Shown: piece by piece, positions 1 through 8,763 of the stretch
Position numbering within the stretch: the first letter of the stretch is position 1
Layout of the letters: every line of letters begins with the position of its first letter
NCBI GenBank assembly: GCA_002314915.1
Contig: DCHU01000066.1
Location: 35,711 to 48,371 of the forward strand
Length of the DNA stretch: 12,661 nucleotides
DNA from: Caryophanales bacterium UBA1744
GTDB lineage: Bacteria; Bacillota_I; Bacilli_A; RFN20; CAG-826
Reading direction: 5' to 3'
The notes under the pieces: model-generated
Databases searched by the model: none
What the model saw: only the letters and a program-made list of their open reading frames with translations
What the model was told of the DNA's origin: nothing
Translations under genes and position numbers: made by a program

Positions 1-2679
1 ATCTTCAAGGAATGCGATATCAAGATTAATGCCGGCGCATCAATCCTCATCCTTTCAGACCGCAACCAACACGGAATGGCTATCCCATCATTATTGGTCG
101 CAAGCGCTCTTCACCAGCATCTCACCAAGATGTCGATGAGAACGCACGTCTCAATCGTCTTAGAGGCAGCGGAGCCTAGAGAGATTCATCACTACGCCGC
201 TTTAATCGGCTTCGGCGTTAATGCAATTTGCCCATATCTCGTTTACGAGACAATCGAGGAATACCACAAGAGAGGATACCTCAAGACAGGTCTTAAGACC
301 GCGTTAAAGAACTACAACGAAGGCGCTTTGAAGGCTATTTGCAAGATTATCTCCAAGATGGGTATCTCCACAATTCAGTCATATTTAGGTGCCCAGATCT
401 TTGAATGTATCGGTTTATCTGATGATGTCATCGGAGAGTATTTCACCAACACTCCAAACTCAATCGGAGGCATTGGACTCAAGGAAATCGAAGCAAATTA
501 CATCAAAATCTATGAAAAAGCCCAGGAAAGAGGAGATGACACCCTCGACTCCATTGGCTTGCACGGATATCGCAACAGAGAGCAGGAACATATCTATGAC
601 CCTCTCTCAATCATGTATCTCCAGTCTGCGTGTCAGACCGGAAACTATGATGACTACAAGAAGTTCACAGAAAGACTTTCTGACAAGGTCATCAACATCA
701 GAGACACATTAAATCTCGAATTCTCAAATCCAATCGCTTTAGACGAGGTTGAGTCGGTTGATTCAATCGTCGAGAGATTCAAGACAGGCGCTATGTCATA
801 CGGCTCAATTTCAAAAGAAGCCCATGAATGCATGGCCATCGCAATGAATAGACTCCACGCTAAGTCAAACACCGGTGAAGGTGGAGAAGAGCGTGAGCGT
901 TTCACCCTTGATGCAAACGGTGACAACCGCTCATCGGCAATCAAGCAGGTCGCATCAGGAAGATTTGGTGTCACAATCGAATATTTAACAAATGCAAAAG
1001 AAATCCAGATCAAGATGGCACAAGGCGCAAAGCCTGGCGAAGGTGGTCAGTTGCCTGGCTCCAAGGTTTTCCCATGGATTGCTAAGGCAAGACACTCAAC
1101 CCCAGGTGTTTCTTTAATCTCGCCACCTCCTCACCATGACATCTATTCAATCGAGGATTTGGCTCAGCTCATCTTCGACTTGAAGAATGCGAATAGAGAA
1201 GCACGTATTTCGGTCAAACTCGTTGCAGAAGCGGGCGTTGGAACAATCGCTGCAGGCGTTGTTAAGACAGGTGCGAACACAATCCTTATCTCAGGATATG
1301 ACGGTGGTACAGGTGCATCACCTAGAACAAGTATCTATAACGCAGGTATCCCTTGGGAAATCGGCTTAGCGGAAACACACCAGACCTTAGTCATGAATGG
1401 ATTAAGAGACAGAGTCCGTTTGGAGACAGATGGTAAATTGTTGACCGGAAGAGATTTAGCGGTGGCTATCCTTTTAGGCGCTGAGGAATTCGGATTCGCT
1501 ACAGGTCCATTAATTGCAATGGGCTGCATCATGATGAGAGTCTGTAACCTCAACACATGCCCAGTAGGCGTTGCAACTCAGGATGAGAGACTTAGAGCAA
1601 GATTCAAAGGCAAGCCAGAATATGTCATGAACTTCATGAGATTCATCGCCATGGAATTAAGAGAATATATGGCTCTCTTAGGTTTCCGCACAATCGATGA
1701 GATGGTCGGTCACACCGAACTCTTATCCCTCAAGAAGGAGTTCAAGGGAAGAATCGATCCAAAGAAGATTCTCTTCAACCAGAACGTCGTCAATAAGGAC
1801 TCAATCTTTAAGGCATATAAGATGAACTCTTTAGAGAACACAATCGATTACCGTGTCCTCCTTCCATTATCAAAAGAAGCGATGAACGGAGACATGAGCA
1901 AGATCATCGATATCGAAATCTCTAACGTTAACCGTTCATTCGGCACACTTTTATCCAATGAAATTACAAAAATGTACGGCGAAACCGGCCTAAAAGACGA
2001 CAAAATCATCATCAATGCCACAGGAAACGCTGGAAACTCATTTGGTGCATTCCTCACAAAAGGCGTATCAATCTCAGTCACAGGCGATGCCAATGACTAC
2101 TTAGGAAAAGGCTTATCGGGTGGCAAGATCGCGGTTATGCCATCACCTTCCGCAACATTCGATTCAAGCGAGAACATCATCTGCGGTAACGTCGCCTTAT
2201 ATGGCGCTACATCAGGTGAGTGCTACCTCGATGGTATCGCTGGAGAGCGTTTCGGCGTCAGGAACTCCGGCGCTAAGATCGTGAGCTTGGGATGCGGACA
2301 ACACGGCCTTGAATATATGACCGGCGGAACCGCCCTCATCTTAGGAAAGATCGGACGGAACTTCGCTGCAGGCATGTCAGGCGGAGTTGCATATGTATAC
2401 GGACTTGATAACAAGGCCATGGTCAACTTGGAACTCGCTAAGATATTGCCTCTCAACGCGGAAGATGTTGAGAACGTTAAGACTCTTATGGCAGAGCACG
2501 TTAAGCGTACCTCTTCAAAGAAGGTTGCAAACCTCATTGAGACATTCGATAAGGATGACTACTTCAAGGTGTTGCCAAATGACTACGCAAAGATGGTGTC
2601 TTTAATCAAGAAACACACCGCAAACGGCGACTCAAATCCAGAGCTTGCCGCATTCAATGAATTCATGGAGGGCTGCTAA
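1..2679 (+). CDS. gltB: Glutamate synthase (GOGAT) large subunit, 3' part only
   Basis: The reading frame is open from base 1, so the gene starts upstream; the ATG at 76 is internal. The visible 892 residues lack the N-terminal glutamine amidotransferase domain of this roughly 1500-residue family. They contain the end of the central domain, then the FMN/2-oxoglutarate synthase domain starting near GAMSYGSIS (about 787-813), with GEGGQLPGSKV (about 1036-1068) and GYDGGTGASPR (about 1297-1329). Cysteine codons at 1525, 1543 and 1558 have the Cys-x5-Cys-x4-Cys spacing of the 3Fe-4S cluster. The C-terminal GXGXG beta-helix domain follows (about 2030 onward). By family knowledge the large subunit hydrolyses glutamine and channels ammonia to 2-oxoglutarate in the cytosol, giving glutamate with electrons from GltD. 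gltD follows after 1 nt. I see no frameshift or missing key residue in the visible part. Confidence 0.97.
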   Translation: MFKECDIKINAGASILILSDRNQHGMAIPSLLVASALHQHLTKMSMRTHVSIVLEAAEPREIHHYAALIGFGVNAICPYLVYETIEEYHKRGYLKTGLKTALKNYNEGALKAICKIISKMGISTIQSYLGAQIFECIGLSDDVIGEYFTNTPNSIGGIGLKEIEANYIKIYEKAQERGDDTLDSIGLHGYRNREQEHIYDPLSIMYLQSACQTGNYDDYKKFTERLSDKVINIRDTLNLEFSNPIALDEVESVDSIVERFKTGAMSYGSISKEAHECMAIAMNRLHAKSNTGEGGEERERFTLDANGDNRSSAIKQVASGRFGVTIEYLTNAKEIQIKMAQGAKPGEGGQLPGSKVFPWIAKARHSTPGVSLISPPPHHDIYSIEDLAQLIFDLKNANREARISVKLVAEAGVGTIAAGVVKTGANTILISGYDGGTGASPRTSIYNAGIPWEIGLAETHQTLVMNGLRDRVRLETDGKLLTGRDLAVAILLGAEEFGFATGPLIAMGCIMMRVCNLNTCPVGVATQDERLRARFKGKPEYVMNFMRFIAMELREYMALLGFRTIDEMVGHTELLSLKKEFKGRIDPKKILFNQNVVNKDSIFKAYKMNSLENTIDYRVLLPLSKEAMNGDMSKIIDIEISNVNRSFGTLLSNEITKMYGETGLKDDKIIINATGNAGNSFGAFLTKGVSISVTGDANDYLGKGLSGGKIAVMPSPSATFDSSENIICGNVALYGATSGECYLDGIAGERFGVRNSGAKIVSLGCGQHGLEYMTGGTALILGKIGRNFAAGMSGGVAYVYGLDNKAMVNLELAKILPLNAEDVENVKTLMAEHVKRTSSKKVANLIETFDKDDYFKVLPNDYAKMVSLIKKHTANGDSNPELAAFNEFMEGC

Positions 2680-2680
2680 T

Positions 2681-4099
2681 ATGGGAAAGAACACAGGATT
2701 CTTAGATTACCCTCGTTTGAATAAACAGGAGTTATCCGTCGAAGAAAGAATCAAGAACTTCTTCGACTTCCACATTCCTTTTGATGAGGAAAAGCAGAAG
2801 GAGCAGGCCGCTAGATGCATGAACTGCGGCGTTCCATTCTGTCAGAGTGCGATGAAGGTCAACGGCAGAAACGTCGGTTGCCCATTATCAAACCTCATTC
2901 CTGAATGGAATCACCTCATCTATTTAGGATTATATGAAGAAGCTTACAAAAGACTTGCAAAAACCGCCCCATTCCCTGAATTCACAGGAAGTGTATGCCC
3001 GGGTTTATGCGAGGCTTGCTGCTCATGCTCAATCAATGGAGACTCAGTTGGCGTCAAGGCTAATGAATTGTTCCTTATTGACCAGGCATTCAAGAACGGT
3101 TGGATCAAACCGAATAAGAATATCGTTAGAAACGGCATCAGAGTGGCCATTGTCGGCTCAGGTCCTGCTGGCTTAAGCGCGGCAAAACACCTGAATGACC
3201 GTGGTTACTATGTAACTGTCTTTGAAAAGAATGACAGATTCGGTGGTCTCCTCATGTACGGAATCCCAAACATGAAGCTTGAGAAATCCATCGTTGAGAG
3301 AAGAATCAGACTCCTCCAAGACGAAGGAATCATCTTCGTAAACAACACCAAGATCGGCGTTGATTACTCAATGGAGAACCTCAGGAACGACTATGATGAA
3401 ATCATCTTCGCCTGTGGTACATCTAAAGCTAGACCATTCACCGCAAAAGGTAATGACAAGAAGGGCGTTTACTATGCGGTGGACTTCCTAACCAAGACAA
3501 CAAAGAACCTCCTCGATGAGAAGAAGTTTGAAATCAACTGCAAGGGCAAGGATGTCGTCATCGTCGGCGGTGGCGATACCGGTAATGACTGCGTTGGCAC
3601 AGCTGTCAGAGAAGGGGCTAAATCAGTCACTCTTTTAGAGATTATGAAAGAGCCACCTGAAACAAATACACTTCCATGGCCAAACTATCCAAATGGAAAG
3701 AAGACCGATTACGGAGTGTTTGAAGCCAATACGGTTTATGGAAAAGACATCCGCAGATATCAGACAACAGTTGAAGAGGTTCTGGGTGAAGATTCGGTCA
3801 ATGGCATCGTCATTAAGCGCGTTAACTTCGTTGCAGGCAAGTTTGAGGATATCCCTGACACCAAAGAAACCATTCCTTGCGACTTATTAGTCGTTTCTAT
3901 GGGTTTCGTTGGCACAAGCGAGGAAGATAGCGATTCTTACGAGATGAAGGCTGAGAAGAACCGAATTCAGCTCAAAGGATTTGCCTATGATGACAAGATT
4001 TCCGTCTGTGGCGACATGAAGAACGGACAAAGCTTAGTCGTCATTGCTGAAAAGGATGGCATTGACTGTGCTGAATACGTTATTTCTAAACACAAATAA
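2681..4099 (+). CDS. gltD: Glutamate synthase small subunit (FAD/Fe-S oxidoreductase)
   Basis: This 472-residue protein has the family's usual length. I start it at 2681 because GGAGG at 2667-2671 lies 9 nt upstream and the MGKNTGFLDY start fits GltD; an in-frame ATG at 2645 lies inside gltB and adds residues unlike the family. Cys46, Cys49, Cys54 and Cys67, then Cys106, Cys110 and Cys114, are the iron-sulfur ligands expected of GltD. Two extra cysteines (113, 116) sit in the second group. FAD binding is shown by GSGPAG (159-164), NADPH binding by GGGDTG (296-301), and the C-terminal flavin motif by GDMKNGQSLVV (444-454). By family knowledge it oxidises NAD(P)H and passes electrons through its FAD and Fe-S centres to the FMN of GltB. 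It is translationally linked to gltB, whose last codons carry its ribosome binding site. Confidence 0.97.
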   Translation: MGKNTGFLDYPRLNKQELSVEERIKNFFDFHIPFDEEKQKEQAARCMNCGVPFCQSAMKVNGRNVGCPLSNLIPEWNHLIYLGLYEEAYKRLAKTAPFPEFTGSVCPGLCEACCSCSINGDSVGVKANELFLIDQAFKNGWIKPNKNIVRNGIRVAIVGSGPAGLSAAKHLNDRGYYVTVFEKNDRFGGLLMYGIPNMKLEKSIVERRIRLLQDEGIIFVNNTKIGVDYSMENLRNDYDEIIFACGTSKARPFTAKGNDKKGVYYAVDFLTKTTKNLLDEKKFEINCKGKDVVIVGGGDTGNDCVGTAVREGAKSVTLLEIMKEPPETNTLPWPNYPNGKKTDYGVFEANTVYGKDIRRYQTTVEEVLGEDSVNGIVIKRVNFVAGKFEDIPDTKETIPCDLLVVSMGFVGTSEEDSDSYEMKAEKNRIQLKGFAYDDKISVCGDMKNGQSLVVIAEKDGIDCAEYVISKHK

Positions 4100-4117
4100 G
4101 GTTAATTAACACACAAC

Positions 4118-4167
4118 AGCGTAGTGACAAACGGGATTATTTCCTGAATGTGCTACGCTTTTCTTTC
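4118..4167 (+). terminator. Probable intrinsic terminator after gltBD
   Basis: AGCGTAG (4118-4124) pairs with CTACGCT (4153-4159), and an inner GGGA/TTCC pairing around a TTAT loop (4133-4144) could close the large loop. A T-rich run, TTTTCTTT, begins at the end of the second arm. It starts 18 nt after the gltD stop, where an operon end is expected. The outer stem is only 7 bp and the loop is long, so the call is moderate. Confidence 0.5.
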
Positions 4168-4198
4168 GACTGGCACGTGGCTTATATTAAAAAATCAC

Positions 4199-4230
4199 AA
4201 AACTGCAAGAACTTGCAAAAATTTTAGTTA
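4199..4230 (+). repeat. 32-bp direct repeat, copy 1 (with dyad)
   Basis: These 32 bases recur without mismatch at 4263-4294. The core TGCAAGAACTTGCA (4204-4217) is an inverted repeat of two 6-bp arms around AA. An A/T-rich tail ending in TTTTAGTTA follows. The copy lies upstream of the putative -10 box of the ATPase gene. The dyad suggests a binding site for a dimeric protein; the protein is not identifiable from the sequence. Confidence 0.85.
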
Positions 4231-4256
4231 ACGATGGTATTTGATAGTTTGGATTG

Positions 4257-4262
4257 TATAAT
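4257..4262 (+). promoter_or_regulatory. Putative -10 box of the ATPase gene
   Basis: TATAAT is an exact match to the sigma-A -10 consensus and lies 44 nt before the ATPase start codon. No good -35 stands at 16-18 bp; TTGATA at 4241-4246 is only 10 bp away. Transcription would start about 7 bases downstream, inside the dyad of repeat copy 2. The promoter may be weak or activator-dependent, or the box may be a chance match in A/T-rich DNA. Confidence 0.4.
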
Positions 4263-4294
4263 AAAACTGCAAGAACTTGCAAAAATTTTAGTTA
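4263..4294 (+). repeat. 32-bp direct repeat, copy 2 (with dyad)
   Basis: This is an exact second copy of 4199-4230, offset by 64 bp, with exactly 32 bp between the copies. Its dyad TGCAAGAACTTGCA is at 4268-4281. It directly abuts the TATAAT box, and its last base is the first A of the AGGAG ribosome binding site (4294-4298). A protein bound here would cover the predicted transcription start. In RNA the same sequence could form a 5-bp hairpin with a GAAC loop just before the ribosome binding site. Confidence 0.85.
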
Positions 4295-4306
4295 GGAGAC
4301 TGCATT

Positions 4307-5557
4307 ATGATCGCTAGGGACGATTACTTGAAGAAACTTGTGGATAGAATGAACAACGGCATGATTAAAGTTGTAACAGGAATAAGAAGATGCGGAAAAT
4401 CATACCTTTTATTTGAGATTTTCTATAATTATTTGCTTAACAACGGAGTGAATAATGATCACATTATTACTCTGCAGCTAGACGATAGAATTAATATTCA
4501 ATATCGTGACCCTGATTGTTTGTGTGAATTTATCCGCAGCAAAATCATTGATAACGAACAATATTATATTTTGTTAGATGAAGTTCAGTTTGTCCGTGAT
4601 TTTGAGGATGTTTTAAATTCTTTCTTACACATTAAAAACGCGGATGTGTACGTAACAGGCAGTAACGCTAAGTTCCTTTCCTCCGACATAATCACCGAAT
4701 TTAGGGGAAGGGGAGATCAAATATATTTAAGCTCTTTGTCATTTAAGGAATATTTTGATTATTGCGAATTAGATTTTGACGACGCTTGGAATGAATACTC
4801 TATGTTTGGTGGGATGCCGTATCTTTTAACATGTAAATCAAATGAGCAGAAGATTAATTATCTAAACAACCTATTTAAAGAGACATATATAAAAGACATA
4901 GTGAATCGAAACGATATTAGAAACGTGGAAGTGTTGGAAGATTTGCTCAATGTTGTTTCTTCAAGCGTGGGTTCTCTAACCAACCCTAATAAACTATCTA
5001 ATTCGTTCAAATCTACTAAGAATATGATTGTTGCGCCAAACACGATTAAACAATACTTGGACTACTGTGTAGATTCGTTTTTGATCCAAAAAGCCTACAG
5101 ATATGATGTCAAAGGGAAAAAATATATCGACACACCTTTGAAGTATTATTTTACGGACATAGGTCTCAGGAACGTCAGATTAGGTTTCAGACAACAAGAG
5201 GAAACTCACATAATGGAAAACATAATCTATAACGAATTGGTAACCAGAGGATTCCAAGTAGATGTGGGCGTTGTTACTGTTGGCGAAAAAAACGAAAATA
5301 ACAACTACGTAAGAAAACAACTAGAAGTTGATTTTGTTTGCAACCTTGGATATGAGAGGTTTTATATACAATCAGCGCTAAATATTGATGATGTCGCGAA
5401 GAAGGCACAGGAGGAGAGATCCCTTCTTAAGATAGATGATAGTTTCAGGAAGGTTATCATCGTTAAACGGAATATCAAAAAATGGAAGGATGAAAATGGA
5501 GTCCTTATTCTTGGGCTAAAGGAATTTTTGACGTCTCCCGAGTCGTTAAAATCCTAA
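4307..5557 (+). CDS. AAA_14 / DUF4143 family ATPase
   Basis: This 416-residue protein has the full two-domain layout of the AAA_14-DUF4143 family, whose cellular role is not settled. Visible ATPase elements are Walker A GIRRCGKS (25-32), Walker B YILLDEVQ (87-94), a sensor-like TGSNAKFLSSDI (117-128) and a conserved EFRGRG (131-136) that may supply an arginine finger. The DUF4143 half includes YFTDIGLRN (281-289), ENIIYNELVTRG (304-315) and LEVDFVCN (339-346). DUF4143 belongs, as I recall, to the PD-(D/E)XK nuclease clan; here the expected Glu-x-Lys strand reads IQSA (354-357), so a conserved catalytic lysine seems absent and nuclease activity is doubtful. AGGAG (4294-4298) sits 8 nt before the ATG. 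There is no signal peptide or membrane segment, so it is probably cytosolic. Codon use (ATT, TTT, TAT, AAT) is far more A/T-rich than in gltBD and carAB, suggesting horizontal gain. Two 32-bp repeats precede it. It ends 32 bp from the convergent carB stop, a gap in which I see no convincing terminator. Confidence 0.9.
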   Translation: MIARDDYLKKLVDRMNNGMIKVVTGIRRCGKSYLLFEIFYNYLLNNGVNNDHIITLQLDDRINIQYRDPDCLCEFIRSKIIDNEQYYILLDEVQFVRDFEDVLNSFLHIKNADVYVTGSNAKFLSSDIITEFRGRGDQIYLSSLSFKEYFDYCELDFDDAWNEYSMFGGMPYLLTCKSNEQKINYLNNLFKETYIKDIVNRNDIRNVEVLEDLLNVVSSSVGSLTNPNKLSNSFKSTKNMIVAPNTIKQYLDYCVDSFLIQKAYRYDVKGKKYIDTPLKYYFTDIGLRNVRLGFRQQEETHIMENIIYNELVTRGFQVDVGVVTVGEKNENNNYVRKQLEVDFVCNLGYERFYIQSALNIDDVAKKAQEERSLLKIDDSFRKVIIVKRNIKKWKDENGVLILGLKEFLTSPESLKS

Positions 5558-5589
5558 TCAAAACACCATTAAAAGCGTTGTTATAGCGA

Positions 5590-8500
5590 TTACTCTTTGT
5601 CGATGATTGAAACGCCCATCGTCGTTTCTTCAAGAACGTCGATTAAGACCTTAACCGTATCTAAGCAGGTGAAGACCGCAACGTTGTTGTCGATTGCCGC
5701 TCTTCTGATGACTTTGCCATCTGTGTGAGCCTGGCCCTCGCTAGCGGTGTTGATGACATAGGTCACATAACCCGCTTTGATGGAGTCGAGGATTTCTTCA
5801 GATCCTTCGGAGAGCTTCTTTTTTATTCTCGTTCTGATACCGTTCTGCTTTAAGAACATCGCAGTGCCGTGAGTTGCCTCGATATTGAAGCCGAGGTTAT
5901 AGAATCTTCTGATGAGTGGAAGTGCTGCTTCTTTATCCTGGTCAGAGATTGTTGCGAGGATTGTTCCATAGTTAACAACACGAGTGCCCGATGCTTTAAG
6001 AGACTTATAGAGCGCTCTAGTGAGTGAGTAGTCATATCCGATTGCCTCACCTGTTGATTTCATTTCTGGAGACAAGACCGTATCCATACCGGTAATCTTG
6101 GTGAAGGAGAATGTAGGAGATTTTACGTAGTAACGGTTTCTCTTTGGAGCAACTCCTACATATCCTAAGTCTTTTAACTTAGCGCCAAGCATGACCTTGG
6201 TTGCGATATTTGCGATTGGGATATTCGTTGATTTAGCGAGGAACGGAACGGTTCTTGATGAACGTGGGTTGACCTCGATGATTGAGACGTTGTCATCTCT
6301 ATCGACGATGAACTGGATGTTGTATAAGCCGATCATATTGAGCTTAACGCCGATTCTTGTCGTGTAGTCAATGATCGTTGCTTTAGCGTGCTCTGAAAGT
6401 GAGTAAGGCGGATAGACAGACATTGAGTCGCCCGAGTGAACACCTGTGCGTTCAATGTGCTCCATGATGCCTGGGATAAATACATCTTCGCCATCGCATA
6501 CCGCGTCAACTTCGCATTCCTGTCCTAAGACATACTTATCAACTAGGATTGGGTGCTCATTGTCGAAGTCCAAAGCCTCTTTAACCTTTTCGATTAAGAT
6601 ATCTTCATCGTAAACGATGTGCATCATTCTTCCGCCTAAAACGAAGGAAGGTCTAACTAAGACTGGGTAGCCAATCTTTCTAGCGGCAGCGATTGCCTCG
6701 TCAAGTGTGTTAACACCATAACCTGCTGGCATTGGGATGTTGATTTCGGACATCGCCTCTTCAAACATCTCTCTATCTTCAGCGAGGTCGATTGAGTGTG
6801 ATGATGAACCGAAGATTCTAACGCCTGCCTTGTCTAATCTAGATGCGAGGTTGATAGCGGTCTGACCACCAAGTGCGACAACGACGCCTAAAGGCTGCTC
6901 GAAGTCGATGATGTTCATGACATCTTCATATGTTAATGGTTCGAAGTATAGCTTATCGGAGACTGTGTAGTCTGTTGAAACGGTCTCTGGGTTGCAGTTG
7001 ATGATGATTGCCTCATATCCCGCTTCTTCGATGCCCCAGATTGCGTGGACTGTCGTGTAGTCGAATTCAACGCCCTGTCCGATACGGATAGGTCCTGAAC
7101 CCAAGACGACAATCTTCTTTCTATCTGAGCGGATTGATTCGTTCTCGCTCTCGTAAGTGGAGTAGAAGTATGGGACATATGCCTTAAACTCAGAGGCACA
7201 TGTATCGATCATCTTATAGACTGGGAAGATCTTGTTTTCCTTGCGGATGTTATATATTTCGATAGGGGTTTTGTTGTAGATTCTTGCGAGATATGAATCG
7301 CTGAATCCCCAAACCTTTGCCTCTTTGAGATTCTCGATTGAGAATGGCTCACTCTTGAGGTCATTTTCAATGTTTACGATGTTCTCAATCTTTGAGAGGA
7401 AGAATCTATCAATCTTTGTGATTTTGTAGATTGTCTCAATAGAGACACCTTTACGTAATGCTTCAGCGATAGCGTAGATTCTCTCATCGGTGTTATCTTT
7501 GATAAATGCGATTAATTCATCAATTGTTAAGTCTTTGAGTTTTGCTAACTCTAAGTGGTCAACCTTGTTCTCTAAGGATCTAACCGCTTTTAAGAGAGAC
7601 TCTTCGATTGTTCTGCCGATGCTCATGACTTCACCCGTTGCTTTCATCTGGGTGGAGAGAGTTCTATTTGCGTCTGCGAACTTATCGAATGGGAATCTTG
7701 GGAACTTGCAGACGACATAGTCGAGAGTAGGTTCGAATGATGCGATAGTGGATGAGATTGCGATTTCATCAAGTGTTAAGCCTGCTGCGATCTTCGCACT
7801 GACTCTAGCGATTGGGAAGCCTGATGCTTTTGATGCTAAAGCAGATGAACGGGAAACACGTGGGTTAACCTCGATTACATAGTATTTGAATGAATATGGG
7901 TCTAATGCGAACTGAACGTTGCAACCGCCTTCGATACCTAGTGCTCTAATGATTCTCAAAGCGGAGTTTCTGAGCATCTGGTATTCCTTATTCGTTAAGG
8001 TCTGAACTGGTGCAACGACGATTGAGTCACCGGTGTGGATGCCGACAGGGTCAATGTTCTCCATTGAGCAGACGACGATTGCGGTGTTGTTTTTGTCTCT
8101 CATGACCTCAAGCTCGATTTCCTTGAAGCCTTTGATGGATTTCTCTACGAGAACCTGAGTGACTGGTGAGAGTTTTAATGCGTTTTTAACAAGAGGTCTT
8201 AATTCCTCTTCGTTATCAGCGAAACCGCCTCCTGTGCCACCTAATGTGAATGCTGGACGGATGATGATTGGATATCCAATCTTGTTAGCGGCATAAACTG
8301 CCTCTTCGATTGTTGTTGCGATAGTGGATTCGCAGATTGGCTCGCCGATGTTCAAACAGAGTTCTCTGAACATCTCTCTGTCCTCGGCTTTCTCAATCGC
8401 GTCTGCGCTGGTGCCTAAAAGTTCGACATTACACTCATCTAATATTCCTTTGCGGGATAACTTCATGCCGAGGTTCAATCCGGTCTGACCACCGATTGAG

Positions 8501-8763
8501 CAAAGGAGTCCGTCTGGTCTTTCATAACGGATGATTTTTGCGATGTATTCAAGATCGAGAGGTTCCATGTAAACCTTATCCGCGATCTTGGTGTCAGTCA
8601 TGATTGTTGCAGGGTTGGAGTTGACGAGAATTACTTTGTAACCCTCTTCTTTTAAGGCTAAGCAAGCCTGTGTTCCTGCATAGTCGAATTCAGCGGCCTG
8701 TCCAATGACGATTGGACCGGAACCGATGACCATTATCTTTTTGATGTCTGTACGCTTTGGCAT
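5590..8763 (-). CDS. carB: Carbamoyl-phosphate synthase large chain
   Basis: The 1057-residue protein is close to the roughly 1070 usual for CarB. Its two homologous halves begin IMVIGSGPIVIGQ (10-22) and IVVLGSGPIRIGQ (551-563). Each carries an ATP-grasp domain, with metal/ATP-binding IEVNPR at 297-302 and IIEVNPR at 828-834. The oligomerisation region lies between them (about 400-545), and the C-terminal allosteric MGS-like domain runs from about 925 with ATHGTAMFL (963-971) and YVINTASEG (1002-1010). By family knowledge the first half makes carboxyphosphate and carbamate from bicarbonate, ATP and ammonia delivered by CarA. The second half phosphorylates carbamate to carbamoyl phosphate for arginine and pyrimidine synthesis. 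Its ATG shares one base with the carA stop (TAATG), and GGAGGT at 8772-8777 is 8 nt upstream inside carA, so the two are translationally coupled. No truncation or frameshift is seen. Confidence 0.98.
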   Translation of the reverse strand: MPKRTDIKKIMVIGSGPIVIGQAAEFDYAGTQACLALKEEGYKVILVNSNPATIMTDTKIADKVYMEPLDLEYIAKIIRYERPDGLLCSIGGQTGLNLGMKLSRKGILDECNVELLGTSADAIEKAEDREMFRELCLNIGEPICESTIATTIEEAVYAANKIGYPIIIRPAFTLGGTGGGFADNEEELRPLVKNALKLSPVTQVLVEKSIKGFKEIELEVMRDKNNTAIVVCSMENIDPVGIHTGDSIVVAPVQTLTNKEYQMLRNSALRIIRALGIEGGCNVQFALDPYSFKYYVIEVNPRVSRSSALASKASGFPIARVSAKIAAGLTLDEIAISSTIASFEPTLDYVVCKFPRFPFDKFADANRTLSTQMKATGEVMSIGRTIEESLLKAVRSLENKVDHLELAKLKDLTIDELIAFIKDNTDERIYAIAEALRKGVSIETIYKITKIDRFFLSKIENIVNIENDLKSEPFSIENLKEAKVWGFSDSYLARIYNKTPIEIYNIRKENKIFPVYKMIDTCASEFKAYVPYFYSTYESENESIRSDRKKIVVLGSGPIRIGQGVEFDYTTVHAIWGIEEAGYEAIIINCNPETVSTDYTVSDKLYFEPLTYEDVMNIIDFEQPLGVVVALGGQTAINLASRLDKAGVRIFGSSSHSIDLAEDREMFEEAMSEINIPMPAGYGVNTLDEAIAAARKIGYPVLVRPSFVLGGRMMHIVYDEDILIEKVKEALDFDNEHPILVDKYVLGQECEVDAVCDGEDVFIPGIMEHIERTGVHSGDSMSVYPPYSLSEHAKATIIDYTTRIGVKLNMIGLYNIQFIVDRDDNVSIIEVNPRSSRTVPFLAKSTNIPIANIATKVMLGAKLKDLGYVGVAPKRNRYYVKSPTFSFTKITGMDTVLSPEMKSTGEAIGYDYSLTRALYKSLKASGTRVVNYGTILATISDQDKEAALPLIRRFYNLGFNIEATHGTAMFLKQNGIRTRIKKKLSEGSEEILDSIKAGYVTYVINTASEGQAHTDGKVIRRAAIDNNVAVFTCLDTVKVLIDVLEETTMGVSIIDKE

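Noticed and set aside
2645..2680. Earlier gltD start at 2645
   Set aside because: It lies inside gltB, adds residues not seen in GltD, and the clear GGAGG at 2667-2671 serves the ATG at 2681.
4101..4110. Perfect 10-bp palindrome GTTAATTAAC after gltD
   Set aside because: A short A/T-rich palindrome is expected by chance; it has no loop and no link to other elements.
4199..4294. Minimal CRISPR array (32-bp repeat, 32-bp spacer, 32-bp repeat)
   Set aside because: Only two repeats, no cas gene in the window, the would-be spacer carries a TATAAT box, and the second repeat merges with the ATPase ribosome binding site. A promoter/operator reading explains it better.
5558..5589. Terminator between the convergent ATPase and carB genes
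   Set aside because: The 32-bp gap has only a weak AACA/TGTT pairing and no clear U-tract on either strand.
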